DNA of 64,000 nucleotides. Origin: Simmondsia chinensis. Lineage: Eukaryota; Streptophyta; Magnoliopsida; Caryophyllales; Simmondsiaceae. The stretch lies in the NCBI GenBank assembly GCA_018398585.1, contig JAGTTD010000011.1, forward strand, positions 8,617,001 through 8,681,000. Reading direction: 5' to 3'. Below the pieces are notes generated by a model that saw only the letters and a program-made list of their open reading frames with translations, was not told where the DNA came from and did no database searches. Below, one piece after another: positions 1 through 12,100 of the stretch (position 1 is the stretch's first letter; every line of letters starts with the position of its first letter). The position numbers were made by a program, and so were the translations under genes.

Positions 1-163
1 TCTATTGGATTGTGTGTCGACACACATGGCCCATGTGTCGATACATCCCTAACATGCCTTAAACACTTAGAATTGAAATGGGACAATCTTAATCACACTT
101 TATATACATATACAACAAACATTTTACATATTATTTATTACACATTTTGAAAATACATCAACA
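1..163 (-). repeat. Partial 3' LTR of copia A
   Basis: The complement begins TGTTGATG at 163, directly next to a purine tract at 164-173, as expected for the 5' edge of a 3' LTR. Bases 1-110 match about 5301-5386 with small indels. The rest of the LTR lies outside the window. Confidence 0.75.
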
Positions 164-173
164 TTCCCCCACC
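164..173 (-). other. Polypurine tract of copia A
   Basis: On the minus strand this reads GGTGGGGGAA and directly precedes the TGTTG start of the LTR. The same arrangement occurs in copia I at 60500-60509. It would prime plus-strand DNA synthesis. Confidence 0.65.
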
Positions 174-177
174 ATTT

Positions 178-941
178 TCAAAATACAGTCAATCTCAAAA
201 TAACATCTTAGTTAAGGGAGGCCTTATTGTGCATCAACGAGGGTGTCTCACGATTAAACCCCTAGTTACTGAAAAGACCATATAGTTAATCGGATCGAAA
301 ATGATAGACCAAGCTTTGAACCATACAACCCATTTGACTAACCGACTATCTAATCACGCATAAAAGTGTACCCTCGTACACACCCTACAACTTCCAGATC
401 AACACGTTTGTGGCCTTGCGTCCTGTACCCTTCGTGAGTGTTTCTAGGCCAAACCCTTGGTCAAAATCACCCCTTTGAAGCGGTCAAACTTCAACACTAC
501 TAAGGTGGACCTCATTGATCATGTCCCTGCGACGCGACATTCAATAAGTTTTAAAACTAGGTCCATTAAGAGCTTTATCTCATCCTCTTAGAATCTTTGA
601 CGCAGGTACCAAGCGCTTAACACTCGGGATGAAAAATTCTCATTTAGTGCTTGTAGTCACATAGATGACAAGTCTCTCTCATTGAACCCTAGACCTAGCA
701 TCATACTAGGCATCAAGTTGAGGGCCTATCATGGGCGACTAATATTGATAGTTTTCAACCTCATCCCTGCACTTATTTTCAGAACCAAGTCTCTAGCCAG
801 GCATTTTGTAAACGGATCCGCTAGATTATGACTTGTTCTCACGAAGGCCACAATGATAACACCTTCTAGAATAAGGTGTATCACTATACTATGCCTTACA
901 CCAATGTATCTGGACTTCCTGTTATATACATTACTGTACGC
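178..941 (-). other. 3' untranslated spacer of copia A
   Basis: No convincing ORF lies between the RNase H remnant and the polypurine tract. Short stretches (a TAAACCC block and GGTCCATT.AGAGC near 570) recur in the matching position of copia I near 60590 and 60875. The two elements are therefore probably members of one copia lineage with a long 3' untranslated region. Confidence 0.5.
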
Positions 942-3900
942 TCAAGAAACCGTAGCTTGACTATCACAGTGGATAGATATCGGTGAGATCGGCTTAGGCC
1001 AAAAAGGTATCTCATGCAAGAGATCTTTTAACCTCTCGGCCTCTTTAGCCGCAGACGTAAGAGCTATAAACTTGGCCTCCATAGTAGAATCAGATATGCA
1101 AGTTTGTTTCTTGGAACCCCAAGAAACCGCACCCCCCACCAAGTAGGAATACCCATCTGCTTGTGGATACATGATCCTCCACATCGGAGATCCAACTAGC
1201 ATCAGAGTACCCCTCCAAAATAGGAGGATATCCTACATAAGAAAGACCATAGTTCATAGTCTTCTTAAGTTACTTCAGTACACGATGTACTGCATCCCAG
1301 CGCAACTTACTATGATTGCTGGTATATCTACTTAGCTTTCCAATAGCAAAGGAAATATCAAGCCTTGTGCTTGTCATGGCATACATCAGACAACCAATGG
1401 CTCATGCATACTCCAATTGTGACACTAGAGCCCCCTCATTCTGTACTAGCTTCACACTAGGATCCATTCGAATGGATATCGGTGCACAATCAATAAAATG
1501 GAACTTTTTCAACACATTTTCAACTTAATGAGACTATGAAGGAAATGATATCACCATTCCTTATAGTCCTTATACGAAGGATTACCTCCGACTCACCTAC
1601 GTCCTTCATAGCAAAGTTTTTTGAGAGAAACTGTTTAGTTTTCTCCACTTGTTCCACATCAGTACCAAATATTAGCATGTCATCGACATACAAACATATA
1701 ATGGCTCCTTTGCCATTATCAAACTTGCTATAAAAATATTTATCTGATTCATTTATAATGAATCCGTTGTTTAAAACAACTTGATCAAATTTTTGGTGCC
1801 ACTACTTCGGGGCTTGCTTTAGCCCATACAGAGAGCATATGAGTTTACATACTTTCCTCTCTTGACCCGGAACAGCAAAACCTTCCGGTTGTTCCAAGTA
1901 CACTTCCTCTTCTAGCTCACCATTCAGGAATGCCATTTTGACATCCATTTAGTGAATTGCTAGTTTATAAAGTGAGGCAAGAGCTATCAAAACCCTTATC
2001 ATCGATATTCTTGCCACGGGGCATACGTGTCAAAGTAGTCCAAGCCGTGTTTTTGGGTGAACCCTTTAGCCATCAATCGGGCCTTAAACTTATCTATCAT
2101 TCCATTGACTTTCATCTTCTTTTGAAGATCCATTTACACCCGATGGGCTTACTGCTTTGTGGAAGATCCACTAATGTCCGGGTATTATTACCTATGATGG
2201 AATTTATCTCATCATTCACTGCCTTTCTTTAAAAGGAAGCATCATGAGACCTCATTGCATCATCAGACGTCATGGAATCAGCTTCCATGACACAACAATT
2301 TGGAGCTATTTGGCCCATACCGTTCCTCAAACCTTCTACCAAAAATGTGTAGAAGTTTGAACCAAAAGATTTTTTTTTCCTTGCTCTCTTACTCCTTCGG
2401 AGTTCTAGAGCACTTTCAGGGACATCTTCCCTCTCATGATGAATATTATCATATGACACTTGAGTGTCATTCTCAATCGGTACAAAATTCCTAGGTCTAG
2501 GGATAGAGGCAAACCGATTCTCATCAAAGATGGCATATCTCGATTTTATTATTGTATTTACATTGATATATTTATTAGATTCAATTACATAGAACCGATA
2601 CACCTTACTATGAAGCGCATGTCCGACAAAAATACAATCAATGCCTCTTTCACCTAACTTCTTACGTTTAGGTTCAGGGACTTTAATGACTGCCCTACAC
2701 CCCCACACTTTTAGATAGTTCAAATTAGGGGCTCGTTTTTTCCACAATTCATACGGGGTTATTTTATTTTTCTTGTTTGGAACTCTATTCAATAGATGAC
2801 AGACCGTTAACATCGCCTCACCTCAAAATCCATCGCTGAGAACGGAATAAGATAACATTGAGTTAATCATTTCAGTTAGAGTCCGGTTTTTCCTCTCAGC
2901 CACGCCATTCTGTTGTGGCGTATAAGGTGATGTGACCTCATGTACAAACTCTCCTTTATTCACTGGGCAAAAAGGGAATTACTGCTGGTTTCGAAATACT
3001 TGGGATCATAGTATTCCCACCACTGTCCAACCTAAGGCATTTGAGGAAGGTCTCACAGTATAGTTCGATTTCTGCTTTATATGCTTTAAATCGATTTAGC
3101 GAGTCATCTTTGTGATTTATGAGATACACATAACAAAATCTTGAACAATCATCTATAAACGTTATAAAACACTTCTTTCCACCTAAACTCGGTGTATTCT
3201 TGAAATCACATAGATCACTGTGTACCAAATCAAGTAAATTAGTCTCTCTTTGCACCAAAGCAAATGACAGTCTCATTATTTTTGTTAACATGCACGTTTT
3301 GCGTTTATCATCAACCTTATCTATGTGGGGTATCATTGAAGAATTAACCATTTCAATCAATCTACAAAATTTACATGACCTAATCATTGATGCTACTAAA
3401 ACAACGAGTCAAGCATATAAACAAAACTATCAACTTTATTATCAGCGTTCATTTTAAACATCCCATTACATAAGTACCATTAGCCAACAAAGACACCTTC
3501 TTTTGACAATACAAATTGGTCGGCCTCAAAGACCATCTTGAACCCAAACCGATTTAATAGGCCACTGGACACGAGATTCTTCTTCACGTTCGAAGTACAA
3601 CATACATAGGTTAAAGTAAGGGTTTTTCCAAAGGTGCAAAGCAAATCAACTTTTCCCTTCCCTTTAACCGGTATAGTTGCCCCATTGCCCATGTACAACA
3701 TAGTTCCATTGTCTATGGGTTCAAATGTTATGAAGAACCCCTTGTCCTTACATACATATTTTGTGGTCCCCGAGTCAACCCACCAAGAGTTATCACTCTC
3801 AACTTGGTTGGCTTCCGATATCATCGCCAGGAACCTTGGCGCGATGATCAAGCCCTTTGCCTTTCTTATTTTTAAGTCGGTAACAGTCCCCACGTAGGTG

Positions 3901-4771
3901 ACCGGACTTCTGACTCGCCCAACAGGCCATTTTCGCCCTTTTGTCATCTTTCTTCTTTTGGAAGTATCCGGTTCTTTTGGTTCCTTTGCTTGACTAGCCT
4001 TCTTCTGTGACCGGGCTTCTAACACTCCCAACATACCATTTTTGGCCTTTTGTCATCTTTCTTCTTTTCGAAGTGTCCGGTTCTTTTGGTTCCTTTGCTT
4101 GGCTGGCCTTCTTCTGTGATGTTGATTTTCCCAACATCACCGAGGCGGTCCTTATTGTCATCCTGTACCCTGTAGCCTTCCTCAATATGCAAATTGTTAG
4201 CCAATTCCTCAATTGACATATCTTCCTTCTTATGTTTGGGACTTTTCTTAACGCCTCTCCATGAAGGTGGAAGTTTGTCAATCAAGGATGAAACAACTAT
4301 TGTATCGTCCATATTCATAATATATTGTTTGAAATTATTCAAGATTCGTTCGATTTCGTGGAATTGCTCCATGATAGGACAATCATCTACCATTTTATAA
4401 TTATTAAATTGACTAACCAAGAACTTTTTTTTCATTGCATCATTGGCCATGTATCATGTCTCAAGACCGTCCCACAGTGCCTTCGCGGTCGGCACATTTG
4501 AGTAGATGCAAAATAAGGCGTCGGTCATGCCATTCAGTGTGTGCTCTCTGTAGATGTAGCCATCATTCTCCCACTTCAATTTGGCCCTCTGCTCGGCCAA
4601 AGTCATCTCCTCCTCGGAAGCGGGGGAAGGGAATGGTGTATTCAACACATACACCACAATCGAAGTTTCAATGAGGAAGTGCATCTTCCTCTGCCATTGG
4701 CGGAAATTACCGCCATCAAACCTATCTAACTTTACGAAATTAGCTGTCATTTTCCTAAATGATGAAGCCAT
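942..4771 (-). pseudogene. Copia A gag-pol polyprotein remnant
   Basis: Gag starts with ATG at 4771 (LDRFDGGNFRQWQRKM, a UBN2/copia-gag pattern) and continues to about 3900 with a CCHC-type knuckle. Next comes a protease-like segment (WWVDSGTTKYVC, about 3795-3760) and a pre-integrase part. The integrase is at about 3390-2230 (FIDDCSRFCYVYL, then RVPNKKNKITPYELW). A heavily broken RT lies at about 2230-1300. An RNase H end is at 1202-942 (CISDSTMEAKFIAL). At least nine interruptions are needed to read it through. The family is normally a single ORF of about 1300 residues, so this is a decayed full-length coding region. Confidence 0.85.
3901..4119 (-). repeat. 110-bp tandem duplication inside copia A gag
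   Basis: Bases 3901-4010 and 4011-4119 are near-copies, each ending in CTTCTTCTGTGA. Each carries the zinc-knuckle start and the basic Lys/Arg stretch of gag. One copy keeps the two leading cysteines (CWEC), the other has lost one (CWAS). The duplicate shifts the frame between gag and protease. Confidence 0.8.
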
Positions 4772-4803
4772 ATCCCAAGACCAGAAAACTTAAACCTTAA
4801 GAT

Positions 4804-5386
4804 TGTTAGAACAAGTCTTCAAAATCTTGCAAAAGCCTTGCAACCGGGTATCCAAAAGATCTCAGGTGTTAAAGCTATATAATCACTTTCCTTAAGGTTT
4901 ATTTCGGTATACAAAATATTCTCGGGGATACAACAACAACCAAACTATGAAGTGAAAGTATATAAAGGGAGAGATTGAATGAGATGTACAGAGAATGATG
5001 TTTATAAACACTTACTTGAACACAATAACACAAGGACACAAGGACACAAAAGCATTCAAATTTCTTTTTGCAATCTTTTTTTTTCTCTCTTTCTTTGATC
5101 CAATTCAAGTATAAAACCAAGGGGAATATATGTGTAAATGGATAAGAGAGACATCCCAAAATAAATCAAGAAGAACCTCCAAAAATCGAGAAAAATTCGC
5201 GCAGCAAACAGTCAAAACTGACCTGTGTGTCAATGCACAGATTTCCTCTGTTCGCTTCTGTAAAAGGGCAGTGTGTCGACACACAGCTGCTCCCCTACGA
5301 TTCTGTTGGATTGTGTGTCGACACACATCCCTGACATGCCTTAAACACAGAATTGAAATGGGGGAATCTTAAACACACTTTCCACA
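4804..5386 (-). repeat. Truncated 5' LTR of copia A
   Basis: This holds the block shared with 1-110, including GTGTGTCGACACAC at about 5315-5328 and a second copy at about 5272-5286. The inner edge near 4804 (complement ending CTAACA) is a guess from the TG..CA rule, because no clear tRNA primer site follows. The outer roughly 60 bases are missing at the junction with gypsy B. Confidence 0.5.
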
Positions 5387-5389
5387 TTT

Positions 5390-7867
5390 CGACGATAGTA
5401 ATTGGATAGCTCCAAGAACCTGCGAAGTTGCTTCAAAGTCTCCGGACGTGGCTAGTTGGAAATAGCTTCAATTTTTCGAGGATCAGCAGAGACTCCATTG
5501 CCACAAACAAAATGCCCCAAATACTCGATGCGGTGAGTACCGAATGTGCATTTGGCGTGATTGGTGGTCAAGTAATTGGCGCGAAGGACACTCAGAACTA
5601 TTTTAAAATGATGGCTACGTGCATACCATGTATTGCTGTAAACGAGACTGTCATCGAAAAAACGAGGACAAATTGCCGAAGATACGAGCGGAAAATATCA
5701 TTCATCAAGCTCTGAAATGTAGATGGAGCATTTGATAATCCAAAGGGCGTTACTCTGAATTCATAATGACAAAAATGTGTACGAAAACCCATCTTTGAAA
5801 TATCTTCAGTTGCCCGCTAGATCTGCCAACCGGATTTAAGGTCTATCTTAGAGAAGAAGGAGGCATCGCCCAACTCATCAAGTGATTCTTCGACAATTAG
5901 TATAGGGGACTTATCCTTCATGGTCATTTTGTTAAGGGCTCTGTAGTCGACACAGAGACGCCAAGTTTCGTCCTTCTTCTTGACAAGCACCACGGGTGAA
6001 GCGAAAGGAGAGGTGTTGTTCTGTATGATGCTAGCTTGCAACGTCTCCTTGATCAAAGAGTCAATGATGTCTTTCTGAAAAGGGGATAGCAGTAAGACCT
6101 GAGGTTGACGGGATTACTACAATCTTTAAGAGGAATTCTGTGATCGAAAAATGGACAAGATGGCAGAAGATCTATGATGGCGACAAATACATCATCATAT
6201 CCACAAAGAAGCTCTTGCAAGGCGGGTGGTACAAACTTATCTGGCGGATCCGTTTGAACTGAGAATAGGGAAGGCGAATCAGCTGTGGTTGCGACCGATA
6301 ATACAAGAAAAGAAGCAGGCTTGGTTAAGAGTGAAGATAGATTGCTAACGGTAATGGGCTTCAAGGACAGAGAGTGAATGTCGCAAAGTGTATAACGGCG
6401 CATGTGAAGAGTGAACTCCATTAATAGCTTTAAAAAATCCCGAGTCACTTTACCAAGAGTACACAGCCACTAAATTCCCAAAACCACGGCACAACTGGGT
6501 AAGGGAACAAGAAGCATGTCTGAACTGAATGGTGCATCCAATAATCGCTAAGAGAAGTCACAATAAATACTGGCACAGAATACTTGCTTGCCGTCAAAAA
6601 CAGTGACAGTAGGGCGGATGGCAGAATCAATCATGAATCCCTACAACGATGCAAGATTGGTGTCAAGGAAATGATGAATGCTGCCACTATTTATCAGAAT
6701 GCTAAGGGAGCACTTGCGACATTGCCCCATGACCCGAATCGTTTGGCATTGTGCGATCCCTTCCAATGCATGCATGGAGATATGAGGATTCGAAATGGGA
6801 TCCAGTTCCGAATCTAAGTCTGGCAATACTGGATCGGGTAGGGGATCTTCCTCATCCGCCTCAAGCCAAAATACTCGGGTGCGATTGCCCATGGGGCATT
6901 AATGACCCGGCGTGAAGGGTCACGACAATAAACGTAGAGATTCTGAGTACGCGGTCATCTAAATCTGCTGGCGTCAAGTTGAGCTGGCCCTGAGGTGGGG
7001 GCCGGGGTGTGTTAGCCATTGGTGGCAACAGACGTTGGGGAGGCGGGTTGGCGCAAAGGGCCCTTAGAGGGCTTAACGTGGCATTGATCTCATTGAACTT
7101 TTACTAGCTATCCTCTTAAGGTAAGTGCAATTACGATCTTGCTGTTTGGCTAATACTACAGCGTCATGCAATGTTTGGGGCTTAAACATAAGAATTCCAC
7201 CCGAGGTGTCCTCACTCAACCCTCCCAACAAAACCCTGACCTTCTATTCCTTCGTTAACCCACATTTGTTTACTATCGATTCAAACTTGCTCAGTTGTTC
7301 GCCAACTCTTCCACTTGGCGGAGCTTCATGAGCTCCATGAGGGAGTTATCAGTTGATTCTGCAAACCTTCGGATTTACGGGGCATAAACGTCCCAAGGGG
7401 CGATAGCATCACGAGATCATGATTCTTCAATGGAATCATGCCATTCTTGGGCATCCCCTTCCAATGCTGCACTCGCCAATATAATCTTTAACTCATCAGG
7501 TTTCCTATCGATAATAATATACCTCTCACAGCGATGCAACCAACCATGCACACCTCTAACACTAAATTTAGGGAATTTGATCTTAGTAAATCGTGTAGGG
7601 CCTTGGTAGTTACTCTCACATTCCTCGGGAAGACCATTCGGGCATCACCCCATCGGGAGAAGGCGAGGCTGTGGACGCCTATGTTGGCGGCTGGACCCGA
7701 TCATTTACTAGGTCAGTGAGACCCACAACCTACACTGAGATGCCATTAACGATCTCTCAAAGCTCTTCTTGGAGGTTATTAAATGACCTCTCTGATGTTG
7801 TATGGTGCCGATCATTGAACTCCTCTACCTCTCTCAAGGTCGCTTGTGACCATGTTCCTTCTGCCAT
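5390..7867 (-). pseudogene. Gypsy B gag-protease-RT remnant
   Basis: ATG at 7867 (MAEGTWSQATLREVEEFNDR) opens gag. Protease is at about 6892-6641, where the catalytic triplet reads LINSGS instead of the usual LxDSGS. RT spans about 6450-5592: [35 protein letters not shown] and [15 protein letters not shown] are all visible. The YxDD region near 5650 is frameshifted. Frames change at about 7000, 6450, 6056 and 5815. No integrase remains. Confidence 0.8.
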
Positions 7868-7915
7868 GGCTAATTCCGATCAAAAAGCAGCGAAATTTTG
7901 GGCCAAGGAAGGAGT

Positions 7916-7927
7916 GCTTTGATACCA
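7916..7927 (-). other. Primer-binding site of gypsy B
   Basis: The complement reads TGGTATCAAAGC, one base off TGGTATCAGAGC, which pairs with the 3' end of initiator tRNA-Met. It lies two bases inside the LTR edge at 7930. Confidence 0.75.
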
Positions 7928-7929
7928 AT

Positions 7930-8011
7930 TGATACGAACTTAGATGACATCTAGTTCAACCAATGGAAATCACAAGCAAATATGCGACAACGAGGCAGTA
8001 ACGGATGCCCC

Positions 8012-8065
<54 letters not shown>

Positions 8066-8421
8066 AAAGATAGGCTCCAACAATGGAGTTTTTTACAAGT
8101 AAGAAAGGGGAGAAGACAATGGATTAGGGTTTTGGGAGAGAAGAAGAAGACACACTCGAAACACATGCCTAACCCTAACTAACTCCTTACTATATATAGT
8201 GAAACTATCTAAAAATATCTAATAAAATATCTACTAGTGACGTGGCAGTGGTGGTGAGCTAGAAATGGCACCCGTTGCTGGAAGAAGAGAAGCGGAGGTC
8301 TTGGTGGCAAGCTTGGCGATTGAGATCCAAGCGGGAGCACGAAAGACGCCAAGGCAATGTTTGAAAGAGGGGGGGACTTGGCGGGATACTTGGTGGGTGC
8401 GACAGTGCGAAGTTTGTATCA
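7930..8421 (-). repeat. 5' LTR of gypsy B (492 bp)
   Basis: On the plus strand it runs from TGATACGAAC to GTTTGTATCA, giving near-perfect 10-bp terminal inverted repeats. A (TG)n microsatellite has expanded within it. Parts resemble the LTR of element C, for example CCACGTCACT followed by AGATATTT. Confidence 0.8.
8014..8062. repeat. (TG)n microsatellite, 49 bp
   Basis: Uninterrupted TG dinucleotides inside the LTR of gypsy B. Confidence 0.98.
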
Positions 8422-8640
8422 AAGTCTCTATATTTAATATTTTAATCATGAAATTGAACTTTATCAAATATAAAAAAAAAAAACATTCATTTTTTAGCTC
8501 TTTATATTAATGATTTCAAGAAACTAAATTTTATCCTGTAAAATAGTCTCAATTCTTTTCATTTTGATATTTTTTTTATCTCAAAATCTATTGAGTTTGT
8601 TTGAAAAGACACTTATTAAAAATTACTAAATTTTGAGGTT
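8422..8640. other. AT-rich spacer between gypsy B and C
   Basis: 219 bp with no ORF or terminal repeat. It ends with AGGTT, the target duplicated by insertion of element C. The outer LTR ends of B and C face each other here. Confidence 0.7.
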
Positions 8641-9097
8641 TGATACAAACTTGGCGCCTCAGCACCTGCCAAGCTCGTTACTCGCTGACACAGATGGGTC
8701 GCCTTCCCAGTAGTCGCCAAGCCTTCTCTTCGCATATTTGCAGCTCCCCTAGCATTGCCGCTAACCATTTGCAGCGCTCTTTTCTCCTACTATGTCATCT
8801 GCCACGTCACTCCTAGATATTTACTAGATATTTTAGCATTTCTTTTATAAATAGTGGGAGTTAGTTATTTTAGGCTTTCTTATGTGAATTAATGTAAACC
8901 CTTCTTCTTCTCCCTCAAACTCTCTTCTATGTCTCCTTCCATTTCTTACTTGTAATCACTTTAAGTTTAGAGATTATACTTATAAATATATAAAAATTAT
9001 AGAAAGGGGCAGCTATTTACTGCCCCGTAGGCCCGATTAGTCCTTGTGTGAGTGTTTGATTCTATTGATTGAGCTTGATTGATCTAGTTTCATATTA
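8641..9097 (+). repeat. 5' LTR of gypsy C
   Basis: 457 bp, starting TGATACAAAC and ending CATATTA, a decayed form of the TTTGTATCA that ends the 3' copy. A promoter-like TTTTATAAATAG at about 8845 fits a U3 TATA box. Confidence 0.9.
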
Positions 9098-9099
9098 AT

Positions 9100-9111
9100 T
9101 GGTATCAGAGC
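9100..9111 (+). other. Primer-binding site of gypsy C
   Basis: TGGTATCAGAGC, exact complement of the initiator tRNA-Met 3' end, two bases after the LTR. Confidence 0.9.
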
Positions 9112-9157
9112 TCTTCTTCCTTGGCTTGGATTTTTGGTTTTTGCTTGGTGATCAACC

Positions 9158-12100
9158 ATGGCAGAAGGAATGAGATCTCAAGTGACGCTAAGGGAAATAT
9201 AGGAATCCAATTATCGGCACCATAATTTGCTTGAAAGGTCCTTCACTGAGCTCTGGAAAGAGCTTCGGGTGGTTGTTAATGGGATCTCTGTGCAAGTGGT
9301 GGGCCTCGCTCATCTGGTGAACTATCAAACTCCGCAGGCGGCTCCTGCAGCACTGCCATCTCCCTAGGAAGGAGATATTGGGACGGCCTTACCAGCTAAT
9401 GCATGAGGTAACTATCAAGCTCTGACTATCCACAAAGATCGATTTCCCTAGATTCAGTGGTAGAGGTGCGGATGGATGGTTACACCGATGTGAGAGATAT
9501 TTTATTATAGATAGAACCTTGGAAGAATTGAAAGTCAGGCTTGCAAGTGTGGCTATGGAGGGCGATGCCTAAGAGTGGCATGATTCTTTTGTGGAATCAT
9601 GGCCTAGAGCTGTTGTTATTCCATGAGAGGTTTATGCACCACGAATCTGAGCAAGATTTGCTGTGGATAACTCCCTTACGGAGCTTATGAAATTACATCA
9701 ATCGGGTAGTATTGATGAACATTTGAGCAAATTTGAATAATTGGTGAATAGATGTGGGCTAAGTGAGGACCAAAAGGTTAGTGTACTTTTAGGTGACCTT
9801 CGTGAGAATATATTAGGTGGCATTTGCATGTTTAAGCCTCACATATTACATGATGCTATTGTACTAGCAAAACAACAGGAGCGTAATTGTGTATATCTTG
9901 AAAGTTTATCTAGCAAAAGCCCCTTGAGGTCAGCTCCGATTCTTCTCGACCCGAGCCCATTGAGACCTCTTCCATCCCCTCCTCCCCCTCATCCACCACC
10001 ATGCTTGTTGCCACCAACCGGCATCACATCTCGGCCTCCGCCTCGGGGCCAATTGAGTTTAACTCCTGCCGAATTAGCTGACCTGCATGCTCGGAATCTC
10101 TTCTTTTATTGCCAAGATCGTTTTGCATTGGGTCATCAATGCTGCATGCGGAGCCGTGCTAGGGTATTCTGGTTAGAGGTTGAGGATGATGACGCCTTAT
10201 TAGTCCCACCAACTCTAGATCCGAATCTAGATCTGGTTTTGGATATCCACTCAATGCCAAAAAAATGCGCGTTATGGGTCAGTGCCACAAGCAATCTATA
10301 AGCATCCTTATCAACAGCAAAAGTACTCACAACTTCCTTGATGCCGCTCTTACACCGCTCCGAGGCTGTTCCATTGATACAGCTAATCAACCTTTGGTTA
10401 CTATAGCCGATGGAAAGCAAGTATTCTGTGCCGGTATCTACCATAATTTTTCGTGGTGGCTACGGGATGCCTCATGTCATTATGATATGCTACTTATTCC
10501 CTTATCAGGCTGGGATGTGGTTTTGGGTATTCAGTGGCTCTGAACTCACGAGAAAGTCGTGTGGGATTTCTCCAAGTTGCAAATGGAGTTCAGTCTTCAA
10601 GGTCGATGTTATACTCTTCATGGAATCCGTACTCCATCTTTGAAGCCTATTACAGAAAGCACATTATCTTCACTTCTATCTACTTCCGCCTCCTTCTTCG
10701 CCCTTTTAATGTTATAGCTGCTGATACGCCACTTTTGTTCTCGGTAAACATAGACCCGCCAATCGGGTTAGCATCGCCAGATTTGCAAAATTTACTTACC
10801 AACTTCGCGGATGTTTTTACTGCTTCTGCTGGCCTGCCTCCTTCCTGCCAATTCTTCGATCGTAGAATTTTGCTTAAAGAAGGTAGCAATCTCGTCCAAC
10901 TCCAGCCGTACTGATATCCCCTCTTCTAGAAAGATATCATCATTACTTGATAAAGAAAATGTTACATACCGGAGTCATCCAGAATAGCAACTTCCCTTTT
11001 ACTTCACCCATGGTTCTAGTCAAGAAAAAAGATGGTTCCTTTGCACCTCTGTGTTGATTACTAGGTCCTCAACAAGATGACCATTAAGGATAAGTTTACT
11101 ATTCCCATTATTGAAGAGATACTTGATGAGCTGGGTGGAGCCTCATTTTTCTCCAAGATTGACCTCAAATCCGGCTATTGGCAAATCCGGATGTCTGTTG
11201 AAGACATTCCAATGATGGCTTTCCCCACGCATTCCAGACATTACGAGTTTACCGTGATGCTCTTTGGATTATCGAATGTGTTGTCTACCTTTTAGAGCTT
11301 AATGAATGGCATATTCCAACCTTATCCTCTGCGTTTTATCCTCATTTTTTGATGACATCCTTGTTTATAGCGCTACCTCGTCCACTCATTTATCTAATCT
11401 ACTGGTTGTCCTTGCCATCTTATGCGCCAATCTTCTTACCGTCAATCATGCCAAGTGCACATTTGGCACTCGCCCTATTGAGTATTTAAGCCGTTTCGTC
11501 TCCAGTGACGGGGTCTCCGCCGATCCATGCAAAATCGACGCTATCACCTACTGGCCATGTCCTCAATCTTTGAAACAGCTTCGCGGATTCTTGGGGTTGT
11601 CTGGGCATTATCGTTGGTTTATTGGTCACTACGCCGTCATTGCTTGACCCATAAGGGATCTCCTTAAGAAAGATAATTTCTTCTAGAACTAGAGTGCCGG
11701 GAATGCCTTCGCCTGCTTAAAATTTGCGTTGACTTCAGCACCGGTACTAGCACTTCCCGATTTCACAAAGACATTCGTCATTGAGACAGATGCTTTCAGC
11801 ACAGGAATTGGCACAGTCCTCATGCAAGAGTTGGCCCTTAGCCTTTTTCGGCCGCACTCTTTCACCCTGCCATCATGGTATGTCGGTTTATGAGCACGAA
11901 TTGCTTGCCGTAGTCTTTGCTGTGACAAAATGAGAGCAATATGTTATAGGCTGCCATTTTGTCATTCGCACTGATCAACAAAGCCTCAAATTTCTCCTTG
12001 AGCAACGGTTGTCCTGTGCCCTTCAACATTTGTGGCTCTCTCGATTGATTTGTCTTGACCATGACATTATCTACAAAAAGGGTCCAAGAACAGGGCGGCT

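Larger units (their letters stand above)
1..5386 (-). mobile_element. Ty1/copia element A, decayed and truncated at both ends
   Basis: Minus-strand copia retrotransposon. Reading from high to low coordinate the order is partial 5' LTR, gag, pre-integrase/integrase, reverse transcriptase, RNase H, long untranslated region, polypurine tract and start of the 3' LTR, which is the normal copia order. The two LTR pieces (1-110 and about 5301-5386) are clearly related and share the palindromic GTGTGTCGACACAC block. The 5' LTR ends abruptly at about 5386 against a gypsy fragment, and the 3' LTR leaves the window at base 1. The coding part is broken into about ten frames by stops and frameshifts, so the element cannot be autonomous. 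Confidence 0.85.
5387..8421 (-). mobile_element. Ty3/gypsy element B, 3'-truncated
   Basis: Minus-strand element with LTR (7930-8421), primer-binding site (7916-7927), gag from 7867, protease, and RT up to the start of RNase H. It stops at about 5387 in the conserved L-K-Q-L-R-R-F-L region. Integrase and the 3' LTR are gone. It is related to element C: both begin gag with MAEG, use the same type of primer site, and have LTRs that start TGATAC. Both are probably chromoviruses of about 5 kb. Confidence 0.8.
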
